From contig JAAYNB010000001.1 of assembly GCA_012521085.1 (NCBI GenBank), positions 1 to 44,553 of the forward strand: DNA of 44,553 bases, given 5' to 3'. Each line of letters starts with the position of its first letter. Position 1 is the first letter of the stretch. This document shows positions 1-8,069 of the stretch, one piece after another. The position numbers and the translations under genes were made by a program. Origin of the DNA: Clostridiales bacterium. GTDB lineage: Bacteria; Bacillota; Clostridia; Peptostreptococcales; Natronincolaceae. The notes below the pieces were generated by a model, which was given only the letters and a program-made list of their open reading frames with translations, made no database searches and was not told the DNA's origin.

Positions 1-2
1 AT

Positions 3-200
3 AATGCCAGTGATGCAGATCTATGCCATGATCTTCTAAGTACAGAAAAATATGTATCAGGAAATTATGATACGGCTATTTTTGAATTTACAAATACACA
101 AGCAAGAGAATTATTAAATCACATTCAAAAAGAAGAGCAACAACATGGTGAAAGAATATTTAAATATATGCAACAAAATGGAATGTATCAGGTTCAGTAA
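3..200 (+). CDS. CotF-like spore coat protein, 3' end only
   Basis: An open frame enters from the left edge and ends at TAA 198-200; it is not in the ORF track because its start lies outside. The 65 visible residues include LLSTEKYVSGNYDTAIFE and LLNHIQKEEQQHGE, and the end is Q/N/Y/M-rich. This matches the C-terminal helical part of the coat F (CotF) family, small ferritin-like spore-coat proteins of Bacilli and Clostridia. It implies that the organism makes endospores. Its operon context upstream cannot be seen. A strong hairpin terminator follows directly. The family call rests on the helical pattern and conserved motifs only. Confidence 0.75.
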   Translation, partial: NASDADLCHDLLSTEKYVSGNYDTAIFEFTNTQARELLNHIQKEEQQHGERIFKYMQQNGMYQVQ

Positions 201-201
201 A

Positions 202-230
202 AATATCGGGGTTATCCCCGATATTTTTTA
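202..230 (+). terminator. Intrinsic terminator of the coat gene
   Basis: A 10-bp stem AATATCGGGG/CCCCGATATT with a TTAT loop is followed by a run of T, two bases after the coat-gene stop codon. Confidence 0.9.
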
Positions 231-317
231 TTAATATATTCCAAAAAATTATAGGCTACATTTATTAATAGATATGTTATGCTAAAGATAATATCTATTA
301 ATAAATGGGGGAGTAAA

Positions 318-1763
318 ATGGATAAAGCAAAGGAATTAAAAAATATTAAGAAAAACACCATCTTTAAAAGAGGGATATTACTGACTTTATTAACAGTAAT
401 AGTAGGGAATAGCTTTTTTACTTCCATGCCCATGGGGACTTCCTATGAAGGAAAATTGCAAGATATATCATATATAGAATTTTTATATGATTTATCCTAT
501 AAAAAAGATAATAAAATAGTAAGAGAACATAGGATTTTTGATGAAATAATTGAAATGATTAAAAAAGCAGAGGAATTTATTATAATAGATATATTTTTAT
601 TTAATGATGATTATGATAGAAAAAATGAATTTCCTCCTCTATCATCAGAATTTACCAATGCATTAATAGAACAAAAAGAAAAATATCCAGATTTAAAAAT
701 TTTTTTAATAACAGATGAAATTAATAATTTTTATGGTGCATATGAATCTAAATATTTAAAAAAATTAAAAGAAAATAATATAGAAGTTATTATTACTGAT
801 ATAAATAAAATGAGAAATTCTAATCCACTGTATTCAGGAATTTGGAAAATACTTTTAAAATGGATGGGGACAAGTGGTGAGGGATGGATTAGAAATCCCT
901 TTAGCCCAGATTCTCCTAAAGTAAATATAAGGTCATATTTAAAATTAGCTAATTTTAAAGCTAATCACAGAAAAGTATTTATTACAGAAAATGCTGCCAT
1001 TGTAAGTTCTGCCAATATACATGATGCCAGTGGATATCATTCAAATATTGCATTTAAAATAAAAGGTGAAATTATCAATGATCTTATAAAAAGTGAAATG
1101 GCAGTAGCTGAATTTTCAGGTTTTAATATGGAAAATATACAATATAGGGATAATAAAGAAGTATTAAAAGATGTAAAGGCAATGGTAATAACAGAGGGAA
1201 AAATAAAAAAGCATATATTAGAAGAAATAAAATCTACAGATAAAAATGATAAAATCACAATGGGAATGTTTTATTTATCAGATAGGGATGTTATTAAAGA
1301 GTTAATAGAGGCATCACAAAGAGGAGTAGAAATCAAAATCATACTGGATGCTAATAAAGATGCCTTTGGCCTTGAAAAAAACGGCATACCCAATAGATCA
1401 GTGGCATGGGAATTAGTAAAAAAATCAAAGGGCAATATAGATATTAAATGGTATGCCACCCATGGTGAACAATATCACACAAAATTAATTCTAATAGAAA
1501 GAAATGATAATACAGCTAGTATAATAGGTGGCTCAGCTAATTTTACTGTGAGAAATATAGGGGATTATAATATTGAAACCAATCTAAAGATTGTGGCAAA
1601 AAATTATAGTGAAATTACTCAGGATATAAGGGGATATTTTGATAGGATATGGGAAAACAAGGATGGAGAATATACCCTGGACTTTTCTGCATATGAAGAA
1701 AATAATTTCTTTAAATATATTATGTATCGTTTCCAAGAATGGAGTGGTTTATCTACTTTTTAA
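318..1763 (+). CDS. Membrane-anchored phospholipase D-like protein
   Basis: This 481-residue protein is predicted to be a phosphodiesterase or phosphatidyltransferase of the phospholipase D superfamily acting at the outer membrane face. The track begins at 279, but ATG 318 has GGGGGAG just upstream and gives a normal N-terminus: a basic segment, then one hydrophobic helix (about residues 19-35) that is a signal anchor or signal peptide. Two HKD-like motifs are visible, HRKVFITE (about residue 222) and HTKLILIE (about residue 395), each followed by a G/S-x-A-N stretch (SSANIHD and GGSANFT), so both half-sites are present. In both, the usual final Asp of HxKxxxxD is Glu. It stands alone between terminators or gaps. 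Lipid remodelling or a cardiolipin synthase-like role is possible; the substrate cannot be told from sequence. Confidence 0.8.
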   Translation: MDKAKELKNIKKNTIFKRGILLTLLTVIVGNSFFTSMPMGTSYEGKLQDISYIEFLYDLSYKKDNKIVREHRIFDEIIEMIKKAEEFIIIDIFLFNDDYDRKNEFPPLSSEFTNALIEQKEKYPDLKIFLITDEINNFYGAYESKYLKKLKENNIEVIITDINKMRNSNPLYSGIWKILLKWMGTSGEGWIRNPFSPDSPKVNIRSYLKLANFKANHRKVFITENAAIVSSANIHDASGYHSNIAFKIKGEIINDLIKSEMAVAEFSGFNMENIQYRDNKEVLKDVKAMVITEGKIKKHILEEIKSTDKNDKITMGMFYLSDRDVIKELIEASQRGVEIKIILDANKDAFGLEKNGIPNRSVAWELVKKSKGNIDIKWYATHGEQYHTKLILIERNDNTASIIGGSANFTVRNIGDYNIETNLKIVAKNYSEITQDIRGYFDRIWENKDGEYTLDFSAYEENNFFKYIMYRFQEWSGLSTF

Positions 1764-1932
1764 ATGAAGTATTTATTTCTCTTTAAATAGATATTTAAGA
1801 TAAAGATTCTTATTGAAAAAAGGAGTAGTTTAATCGTTTTTAAATAAAATATGGCTAAATAATATAAATAATATAATTAAATATAGAGTTTTATATATAA
1901 TATAACTAATATAATTAATATAACCAAATATA

Positions 1933-2100
1933 AACGTTCTTGCTGTTTCAAGGATTGACAATTCTAAAACTCTTTCCTAGGAAAAATCCTAAACTTGAAA
2001 ACTTGCTTCGCTGAAACAGTTCAAGTTTTAACGGATTTTTTCCTCTCCAATCCTTAAGAATTGTTACAATCCTTTCAAATGCAGTAACTTATTATATTTG
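1933..2100. repeat. Long imperfect hairpin element in a gene-free stretch
   Basis: The gap 1764-2227 has no convincing gene. Inside very AT-rich flanks lies a G+C-richer block that folds back on itself along its whole length. The outer arm AAGGATTGACAATTCT (1950-1965) faces AGAATTGTTACAATCCTT (2057-2074), AGGAAAAATCC faces GGATTTTTTCCT, and AACTTGAA (1992-1999) faces TTCAAGTT (2020-2027), leaving an apical loop that contains GCTTCGCT. The whole forms one imperfect hairpin of about 170 nt. It could be an interspersed palindromic repeat (MITE-like) or a structured RNA. I see no second copy in this window and no transposase. Confidence 0.55.
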
Positions 2101-2189
2101 ATTATCATATATATTTCTAAATCATATATTTAATTATTATAAATATACTTACTATTTGTTTAAATATCATGTATATTTTAAAATCATAT

Positions 2190-2217
2190 AAAAAACTCAT
2201 CTTAATGATGAGTTTTT
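2190..2217 (-). terminator. Terminator downstream of rubrerythrin
   Basis: AAAAAACTCATC-TTAAT-GATGAGTTTTTT is symmetric, so it can act in both directions. It lies 10 bases past the rubrerythrin stop codon on the minus strand. Confidence 0.85.
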
Positions 2218-2227
2218 TCAATAGATA

Positions 2228-2782
2228 TTAAAATTCTTTATACATTTTCTCGCTAGCACCACAGATAGGGCATTTATCTGGAAGGGAATCTGTAGTAGTG
2301 TGACCACACACTTCACAGACATATATGGCAGATAAGTCTATATCTTTACCTTCACGAGCTACATCCTGTGCTTCTTTAAATAGAGTTGCATGTATTTTTT
2401 CAGCTTCAAGGGCATAGTGAAAAGCCCTTTGTGCATCCTTTTCATTTTGGAACTTGGCTGTTTCTAAATATACAGGATACATTTGTTCTATTTCGTGTAA
2501 TTCACCATCAATACCACCCTGTAGGTTTTCCACTGTATTACCTACTCCAAATACAGCTCCTGCTGCAACGGTAAAATCTCCTTTTTCTTCCTTGAGAGCC
2601 CTTAAATGATTATCAGCATGGGCATATTCAGCATGGGCAATAGCTCTAAATAATCTACCAATATTCGGCATACCTTCCTGGTCTGCCACATCTGCCCATA
2701 TGAGATATCTCATATTTGCCATACTTTCTCCACCATAAGCAGATCTTAAGAAATCTGCAGTCATTGCGTTTTTTACTGTCAT
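2228..2782 (-). CDS. rbr: Rubrerythrin
   Basis: This 184-residue non-haem iron protein is expected to reduce hydrogen peroxide in the cytoplasm, an oxidative-stress defence typical of anaerobes. The N-terminal four-helix ferritin-like domain (about residues 10-145) carries the Glu and ExxH-type iron ligands in HAEYAHADNH and in LEAEKIHATLF. The C-terminal rubredoxin-like domain has two cysteine pairs, CEVC and CPIC, for a mononuclear iron site. The ATG at 2782 is preceded by TAGGAGGA at normal spacing; the later Met (residue 7) lacks one. The gene is monocistronic with its own terminator and is divergent from dinB across a 146-bp gap that holds a perfect 17-bp palindrome. Confidence 0.95.
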   Translation of the reverse strand: MTVKNAMTADFLRSAYGGESMANMRYLIWADVADQEGMPNIGRLFRAIAHAEYAHADNHLRALKEEKGDFTVAAGAVFGVGNTVENLQGGIDGELHEIEQMYPVYLETAKFQNEKDAQRAFHYALEAEKIHATLFKEAQDVAREGKDIDLSAIYVCEVCGHTTTDSLPDKCPICGASEKMYKEF

Positions 2783-2850
2783 AATTATCTTCCTCCTATA
2801 AAAATATGTTTACCTGATATAATTATGTACAAAGAGGTTTTTAAATATAC

Positions 2851-2867
2851 TCTAAATCAAATTTAGA
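2851..2867. promoter_or_regulatory. Perfect palindrome between rbr and dinB
   Basis: TCTAAATCAAATTTAGA has 7-bp arms and a 3-base spacer. It sits in the divergent intergenic region, 69 bp from the rbr start and 62 bp from the dinB start. It resembles an operator for a dimeric repressor but does not match the PerR, Fur or LexA consensus as I know them. The assignment is tentative because the sequence is AT-rich. Confidence 0.35.
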
Positions 2868-2928
2868 TTTGTCTATTTTACCATATATTATAAAATAGTA
2901 TTGACTGATGTGTACTGGAGTGAATTTG

Positions 2929-3972
2929 ATGGAAAGGAAAATATTACATGTAGATATGGATGCGTTTTTTGCTGCTGTGGAAATACAGGTAAATCCTGAT
3001 TTAAAGGGAAAACCCGTCATAGTGGGTGGGACTAGTTCTAGAGGAATTGTAGCCACAGCATCCTATGAAGCTAGAAAATATGGTATTCATTCTGCTATGC
3101 CCATATTTATAGCCAAACAAAAATGTCCCCATGGAATTTATCTACCTACAAGACATTCCTTATATAGACAAGTATCTAGACAAATATTTGACATTTTATA
3201 TGAAGTTACGGATGTGATAGAACCCCTGTCCATAGACGAAGCATATCTGGACATCAGTAATAATAAATCTACACCTATGGAAATAGTTAAATATATAAAG
3301 GATGAGGTTATGAAAAAAACTGGCCTTACCCTTTCAATTGGCATTTCATATAATAAATTTTTAGCAAAACTAGCCTCGGATTGGAACAAACCAGATGGAT
3401 TGATGATAATAACCAAGGACATGGTTCCTAATATTTTAAGACCATTACCTATAAATAAGGTATATGGAGTAGGTAAAAAGACGGAAAAACGATTAAATTC
3501 CATTGGGATATATACGGTAGATGATTTGATGAATTTATCAGAAGAATATTTGGAGGCTTTCCTAGGAAAATTAGGCAGGGATATATACCATATGATTAGA
3601 GGTATAGATGATAGAGAAGTAGAGGTGCATAGGGAGGTTAAATCCATTGGTAGAGAAAGAACTTTGGCAGAGGACACAAGGGATAAAAATTTTTTAAGGA
3701 AACTTATAAAGGATTTTGCCATGGATATTGGACAAAATCTAAATAAGAGAAATCTATATGCCAAAACCATAACTATTAAAACAAAAAATTGTGAATTTAC
3801 AAATCATACAAGAAGTAGGACATTGGATTATGGGATACAAGATTGGAAGGAAATTTATAAAATAGCATTAGAAATATTGGATGAAATTATATTGGATGAA
3901 GATATTAGATTAATAGGACTTTCTACATCAAATTTTATGGAGAATAATATAAAACAATTGAGTTTTTTCTAA
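2929..3972 (+). CDS. dinB: DNA polymerase IV (Y family)
   Basis: This error-prone translesion polymerase has 347 residues, the usual length for the family. Visible are the N-terminal metal-binding motif VDMDAFFAAVE, the steric and nucleotide region (GGTSSRGIVATASYEARK), the catalytic PLSIDEAYLDI, the helix-hairpin-helix thumb (PINKVYGVGKKTEKRL) and the little-finger domain. The C-terminus ends KQLSFF, a good match to the beta-clamp binding motif QLxLF. ATG 2929 has GGAG eight bases upstream; the ATG at 2908 listed by the track lacks a ribosome binding site. The gene is alone in its transcription unit as far as can be seen. I did not find a LexA box (GAAC-N4-GTTC type) upstream. Confidence 0.95.
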   Translation: MERKILHVDMDAFFAAVEIQVNPDLKGKPVIVGGTSSRGIVATASYEARKYGIHSAMPIFIAKQKCPHGIYLPTRHSLYRQVSRQIFDILYEVTDVIEPLSIDEAYLDISNNKSTPMEIVKYIKDEVMKKTGLTLSIGISYNKFLAKLASDWNKPDGLMIITKDMVPNILRPLPINKVYGVGKKTEKRLNSIGIYTVDDLMNLSEEYLEAFLGKLGRDIYHMIRGIDDREVEVHREVKSIGRERTLAEDTRDKNFLRKLIKDFAMDIGQNLNKRNLYAKTITIKTKNCEFTNHTRSRTLDYGIQDWKEIYKIALEILDEIILDEDIRLIGLSTSNFMENNIKQLSFF

Positions 3973-4046
3973 TGCATTAATATGGAAATTATGCTATAGT
4001 AATATGGATGAACTAAAGCAATATTAACATTATAAGGGGGAGACAA

Positions 4047-5081
4047 TTGAAGAGAGCAGCTTTTATTACTTTAATATTATGCATAATTTTAATCCAGGCA
4101 AATGCATATGCCCATACTGAGAGCATTTTAAATGAAGAAGACTTTATCACAGGGGATTTAGATGAAAAAACACTGCTAGAATTAATTAAAGAAGGTGTTG
4201 AACTGGAACCTGAAGTGGAAATTTCAGAAGAAATGGAAGATGAACTATTGGAGGAAATGGAAGAAGAGTTAATCCAATATGAATTTGAACCTACACCTAA
4301 TTATGAAAAATATTTAGAAATTGTAGGGTCAAAGGAAAAGAAAGTAAGAAAATTTGATTTGTCAGATGGTGTAGCAGAGCAAGTACCAGTTCTTATATAT
4401 CATCATCTATTAAAAGATGAAGAAAATCCTTATGAAAATAATACTGCTGTTTTAGATGTGGATTTATTTAATGAACATATGTCATATCTATATAAACATG
4501 GTTTTACAACCCTTACATTATATGAGTTAGAACAATTTATACTAGGAGAATTGGAAGTCCCTAAAAAATCCGTTGTAATAACCTTTGATGATGGATATGC
4601 CAGTAATTTTCATTATGCATATCCCATATTAAAAAAATATAAATTTAAGGCAAGTATGTTTTTAATAACACATAAAATTCCTGATGAAGCTCAAAAATTT
4701 ACACCTGAAAGGTCAATAGCAATAGGCTGGGACCAAATTGTAAAGGCCTCAGATGTATTTGAATATGCCAATCATACCCATGACTTTCATAAAATGACTG
4801 AAGATGGGATACCTTATTTAATAGCCAGAAGTCAGAATAATTTAAAGATAGATTTGGAATTAAATAAAAATATAACTAAAGGAGATTACTTTGCATACCC
4901 ATATGGAAAATATAAGGATGAAAATATGGAGGTTTTAGAAGAATTGGGTTATCGTATGGCATTTACTACTAATAAAGGCTATGTAAAACCAGGTGATCCT
5001 GTATATGAATTAAATAGATTTGGGGTATTTCCAACTACAAATAGAATAAGATTTATGCAGATTTTATATGGTATTGGCTAA
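4047..5081 (+). CDS. Secreted polysaccharide deacetylase with acidic linker
   Basis: This 344-residue exported enzyme is predicted to remove acetyl groups from N-acetylated cell-wall or surface polysaccharide. It begins at TTG, preceded by AAGGGGGA. A signal peptide (residues 1-22, ending ANAYA) is followed by a segment of about 65 residues that is extremely rich in Glu and Asp, then by the NodB homology domain from VPVLIYHHLL (about residue 110) to the end. The metal and catalytic motifs TFDDGY and NHTHDFH are visible. The acidic linker has no recognised fold; it may act as a spacer in the wall or bind cations. No neighbour suggests a specific polymer; peptidoglycan or an exopolysaccharide are both possible. 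Confidence 0.85.
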   Translation: MKRAAFITLILCIILIQANAYAHTESILNEEDFITGDLDEKTLLELIKEGVELEPEVEISEEMEDELLEEMEEELIQYEFEPTPNYEKYLEIVGSKEKKVRKFDLSDGVAEQVPVLIYHHLLKDEENPYENNTAVLDVDLFNEHMSYLYKHGFTTLTLYELEQFILGELEVPKKSVVITFDDGYASNFHYAYPILKKYKFKASMFLITHKIPDEAQKFTPERSIAIGWDQIVKASDVFEYANHTHDFHKMTEDGIPYLIARSQNNLKIDLELNKNITKGDYFAYPYGKYKDENMEVLEELGYRMAFTTNKGYVKPGDPVYELNRFGVFPTTNRIRFMQILYGIG

Positions 5082-5146
5082 AATCTATATTTTACGAATT
5101 ATGGAATTTTAATACATATATATATTAAAAAAGGAGTAATATTGAT

Positions 5147-6382
5147 ATGAAAAAACAATGGGATATATTGATAATAGGCGGTGGTGCATCAGGATTAATG
5201 GCAGCCATTGCTGCCGCAACAAATGGTGCAAAGGTTGGTATATTAGAAAAGTCTGATAGGGTAGGTAAAAAAATATTGGCCACAGGTAATGGTAGATGTA
5301 ATCTGACTAATATAAATATGAATCCAAGGTTTTTTCATAGTAATAATAGAAAATTTATTAAGGGTCCATTAAATAGTTTTGATGTTAATACAACATTAGA
5401 TTTCTTTGAATATTTAGGCTTAGCTTATAAAGTAGAGGATAATTCTAAAGTATATCCAAAATCAGACCAGGCCAGCAGTGTTTTAGATATACTTAGATAT
5501 AGATTGGAAGAACTAGGTGTAAAAGAATTTTGTAATGCAGAAGTTGTGGATATAGAAAAAAAGTCCAATGAATTTAGTATTAGATTAAAAGATGGTAGAA
5601 TGTTTAAAACAGATAAGGTGATAATTGCCACAGGAGGAAGTGCAGCACCACAATTTGGTTCAGATGGAAATGGACATAATTTGGCAAAGTCCTTAGGCCA
5701 TAGAATTACAGATGTATTTCCAGCTTTAGTACAATTAAAATTAAAAGCAGATTTTTTAAAGTTTTTAAAGGGTGTCAAATTTATAGGAGGAGCCTCTGTT
5801 ATATATAATAATGGAATTCTTAGGAAAGAAGATGGAGAAATATTATTTACTGATTATGGTATTTCAGGACCTCCTATTTTACAATTAAGTCGCATGGCTG
5901 CTGAGAAATTACATAAAAATCAAAGAGTATATATAGAATTAGATATGTTCCCCAATATGGATGTAGAAGAATTAACTAATTTATTACAAATACGTCTAGC
6001 ATATCATCCTAAGAGGCCATTGAACTTTGCCTTTGTATCATTAATAAATAAGAGGATGATACCTGTAATATTAAAAAATGCAGGAATTACCGATATTCAT
6101 AAAAAATGTATAAAAGTAAATAAAGATGAGATAAAAAGTATAATAGGAATACTCAAGAATTGGCAAATAGAAATTATAGGCACACAAAATTGGAGAAATG
6201 CTCAAGTAACAGCTGGCGGTGTAGATTTAAGGGATATTAATCCAAATACAATGGAATCCAAATTAATACCAAATTTATATATAGTAGGTGAGGTCTTAGA
6301 TGTTGATGGAGATTGTGGCGGCTTTAATCTTCAATGGGCATGGTCAACTGGATATATAGCAGGAGAATCCGCATCAAGTTAA
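5147..6382 (+). CDS. HI0933-family FAD-dependent oxidoreductase
   Basis: This 411-residue flavoprotein belongs to the HI0933/YhiN (BaiN-like) family of NAD(P)/FAD-dependent oxidoreductases. The N-terminal Rossmann fold is clear from GGGASGLMAA and the adjoining acidic residue in ILEKS, followed by the family signature GKKILATGNGRCNLTN. The C-terminal FAD contact EVLDVDGDCGGFNLQWAW is also typical. Length and both motifs are intact. An AAAGGAG-type site precedes ATG 5147. The physiological substrate of the family is unsettled in most bacteria; a bile-acid reductase role is known only for some gut relatives and should not be assumed. It follows the deacetylase by 65 bp but has no evident functional link to it. 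Confidence 0.88.
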   Translation: MKKQWDILIIGGGASGLMAAIAAATNGAKVGILEKSDRVGKKILATGNGRCNLTNINMNPRFFHSNNRKFIKGPLNSFDVNTTLDFFEYLGLAYKVEDNSKVYPKSDQASSVLDILRYRLEELGVKEFCNAEVVDIEKKSNEFSIRLKDGRMFKTDKVIIATGGSAAPQFGSDGNGHNLAKSLGHRITDVFPALVQLKLKADFLKFLKGVKFIGGASVIYNNGILRKEDGEILFTDYGISGPPILQLSRMAAEKLHKNQRVYIELDMFPNMDVEELTNLLQIRLAYHPKRPLNFAFVSLINKRMIPVILKNAGITDIHKKCIKVNKDEIKSIIGILKNWQIEIIGTQNWRNAQVTAGGVDLRDINPNTMESKLIPNLYIVGEVLDVDGDCGGFNLQWAWSTGYIAGESASS

Positions 6383-6596
6383 GCTTCAAAAAACTTTCAG
6401 TTGATTTTTGTAAGTATATAATATAAAATGTAAACAAGTTAATTTGTCCTATATTTATAATATTCTATTTCTTGTATTAGATATATAATATTATGATAAT
6501 TAGTTTGAGAATTTATAATTTTAAGAAAATTTAGTTCTTTTATATATATTATAAATCTCTCAAAAAAGAATTTTAGAAGAATATTTCTCAGTGGAC

Positions 6597-6628
6597 GGCA
6601 ATAGTTAAACTATGCCTTCTTTTCTTTA
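6597..6628 (+). terminator. Possible terminator in the gap before the DUF3798 operon
   Basis: GGCA-A-TAG pairs with CTA-TGCC around a TTAAA loop, followed by a T-rich stretch (TTCTTTTCTTT). The gap 6383-6815 otherwise holds only AT-rich sequence, a weak hairpin just after the flavoprotein stop codon, and the promoter listed next. I recognise no riboswitch class in it. Confidence 0.4.
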
Positions 6629-6696
6629 TTCAAATAATAATATATAACTAGTATTTTTAAATAGAATATGGACGATCTATAAATATTAAAAAAATA

Positions 6697-6725
6697 TTAA
6701 ATTATAATAAAATTTATGGTATACT
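6697..6725 (+). promoter_or_regulatory. Promoter of the DUF3798 importer operon
   Basis: TTAAAT, a 17-base spacer and TATACT with an upstream TG (extended -10) lie about 90 bases ahead of the lipoprotein gene. GGGAGGTGATC follows at 6727-6737, where transcription should start. Confidence 0.5.
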
Positions 6726-6815
6726 AGGGAGGTGATCTAAGAAAAAGAGTATTAGCGATTTTATATAGGCCAAAAAATATAAAACTTACATTTAAAAAAT
6801 AAGGGGGAATTATTT

Positions 6816-7961
6816 GTGTTTAGAAAAACATTGGCTTTATTAATGATTGCTGTGTTAGTACTAGGATTAGCAGCTTGCGGTCCTGCTGACAATGAAACAG
6901 CAACTGGTGGAAATGAAGGAGCAGGAGAAAGTTTAGGTTTTAAAATAGGACTTGCAACTTCAACTGTATCACAAAACGAAGAAGAGTTCCGTGCTGCTGA
7001 AGAAATGGTAGCTAGATATGGTGCTGACGTGATTAAACACGTTACTTATCCAGATAACTTTACAAAGGAACAAGAAACTACAATTGCTCAAATTGCTGGT
7101 TTAGCAGCAGATCCTGAAGTAAAGGCTATTATTGTAGTACAAGCAGTACCTGGAACAGCAGCAGCCATTGATAAAGTTAGAGAAACTAGAGACGATGTTG
7201 TGTTCATAGTTGGTAATGCACACGAAGATCCAGACTTAATTGCAGATCGTGCTGATATTGTTCTAGACGTTGACCAATTAAGACGTGGGGAAACAATAGT
7301 AGAAGATGCTCAAGCAATGGGCGCTAAAACTTTCGTACATTATTCTTTCCCAAGACATATGTCCTATGAATTATTATCTCAACGTAGAGATATTATGAAA
7401 GCAACTGCTGAAAGATTAGGTATGGAATTTGTAGAAGTAGATGCACCAGACCCAACAGGTGATGCTGGTATTCCAGGAACACAACAATTTATTATAGAAG
7501 ATGCTAAAAGACAAATTGCAGCTTATGGCAAAGATACAGCTTTCTTTGGAACTAACTGTGCAATGATGGAACCATTAATCCGTGAAGTTATGGAAGGTGG
7601 AGCTATATTCCCAGAACAATGTTGTCCATCACCATATCATGCATATCCAGGAGCACTAGGTATTGAAATTCCTAGCGACAAAGCTGGAGATGTTGATTTC
7701 ATGTTAGAACAAATTGGAGAGAAAGTTAAAGAAGGTGGAAATGAAGGTAGAATGGCTACATGGGTAGCACCTGCAAGTATGGCAATGGTTAAAGCAGGGG
7801 TAGAATATGGTATTGCATATGCTAAAGGTGAAGTTGATAGATTTGATGCAGATGCAATGAAAGGATTCTTAGAACAAGAAACTGGTGGAGAAGTAGAACT
7901 TAGATCACTAGAAGGATTAGAAAACTTCTTAACATTTGTTTCAGAATTAGAAGTATTTTAA
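6816..7961 (+). CDS. DUF3798 lipoprotein, presumed substrate-binding protein of an ABC importer
   Basis: This 381-residue protein starts at GTG with AAGGGGG upstream. A lipoprotein signal peptide ends in the lipobox LAAC (Cys about residue 21), then a short Gly/Glu-rich linker. The mature part is a two-lobed periplasmic-binding-like protein of the DUF3798 family (for example FKIGLATSTVSQNEEEFRAA and AIIVVQAVPGTAAAIDKV). It is the first gene of a four-gene unit with an ATPase and two permeases, so it should capture the ligand outside the membrane. The codon use differs from its neighbours: more CGT Arg, GCT Ala and ATT Ile and few ATA, as expected for a highly expressed gene. The ligand is unknown to me; relation to BMP/sugar-type binding proteins suggests a small polar molecule such as a nucleoside or sugar. 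Confidence 0.8.
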   Translation: MFRKTLALLMIAVLVLGLAACGPADNETATGGNEGAGESLGFKIGLATSTVSQNEEEFRAAEEMVARYGADVIKHVTYPDNFTKEQETTIAQIAGLAADPEVKAIIVVQAVPGTAAAIDKVRETRDDVVFIVGNAHEDPDLIADRADIVLDVDQLRRGETIVEDAQAMGAKTFVHYSFPRHMSYELLSQRRDIMKATAERLGMEFVEVDAPDPTGDAGIPGTQQFIIEDAKRQIAAYGKDTAFFGTNCAMMEPLIREVMEGGAIFPEQCCPSPYHAYPGALGIEIPSDKAGDVDFMLEQIGEKVKEGGNEGRMATWVAPASMAMVKAGVEYGIAYAKGEVDRFDADAMKGFLEQETGGEVELRSLEGLENFLTFVSELEVF

Positions 7962-8006
7962 ATAAAAGGCTTATATAAAAGCTAAGTAATAGGGTACAGA
8001 ACATAT

Positions 8007-8033
8007 GAGGTTGCCAGTCTGTTCGGCAACCTC
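8007..8033 (+). other. Hairpin between lipoprotein and ATPase genes
   Basis: GAGGTTGCC and GGCAACCTC form a perfect 9-bp stem with a 9-base loop. No T run follows, so it is not a standard terminator. Such hairpins after binding-protein genes often protect the upstream message, giving more binding protein than transporter; that role is inferred here. Confidence 0.6.
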
Positions 8034-8069
8034 AATGTTATGGACATAATTGTCAAGGAGGGAAAGGTT

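Noticed and set aside
1764-1932. AT-rich ATAATATAA-like near-repeats as an origin or tandem array
   Set aside because: The units are irregular and are what an AT-rich intergenic region produces by chance; no DnaA-box cluster seen.
3138-3770. 210-residue minus-strand ORF inside dinB
   Set aside because: It is a reverse-frame shadow of a clear polymerase gene and has no recognisable motif.
6727-6737. GGGAGGTGATC, a full anti-Shine-Dalgarno complement, as sign of a small leader gene
   Set aside because: No start codon follows at usable distance except one that stops at once, and the stretch lies at the expected transcription start, so it may be only partly in the RNA.
6383-6815. Possible metabolite riboswitch ahead of the DUF3798 operon
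   Set aside because: The only hairpin is short and ends in a T-rich tail; I could match no known riboswitch consensus.
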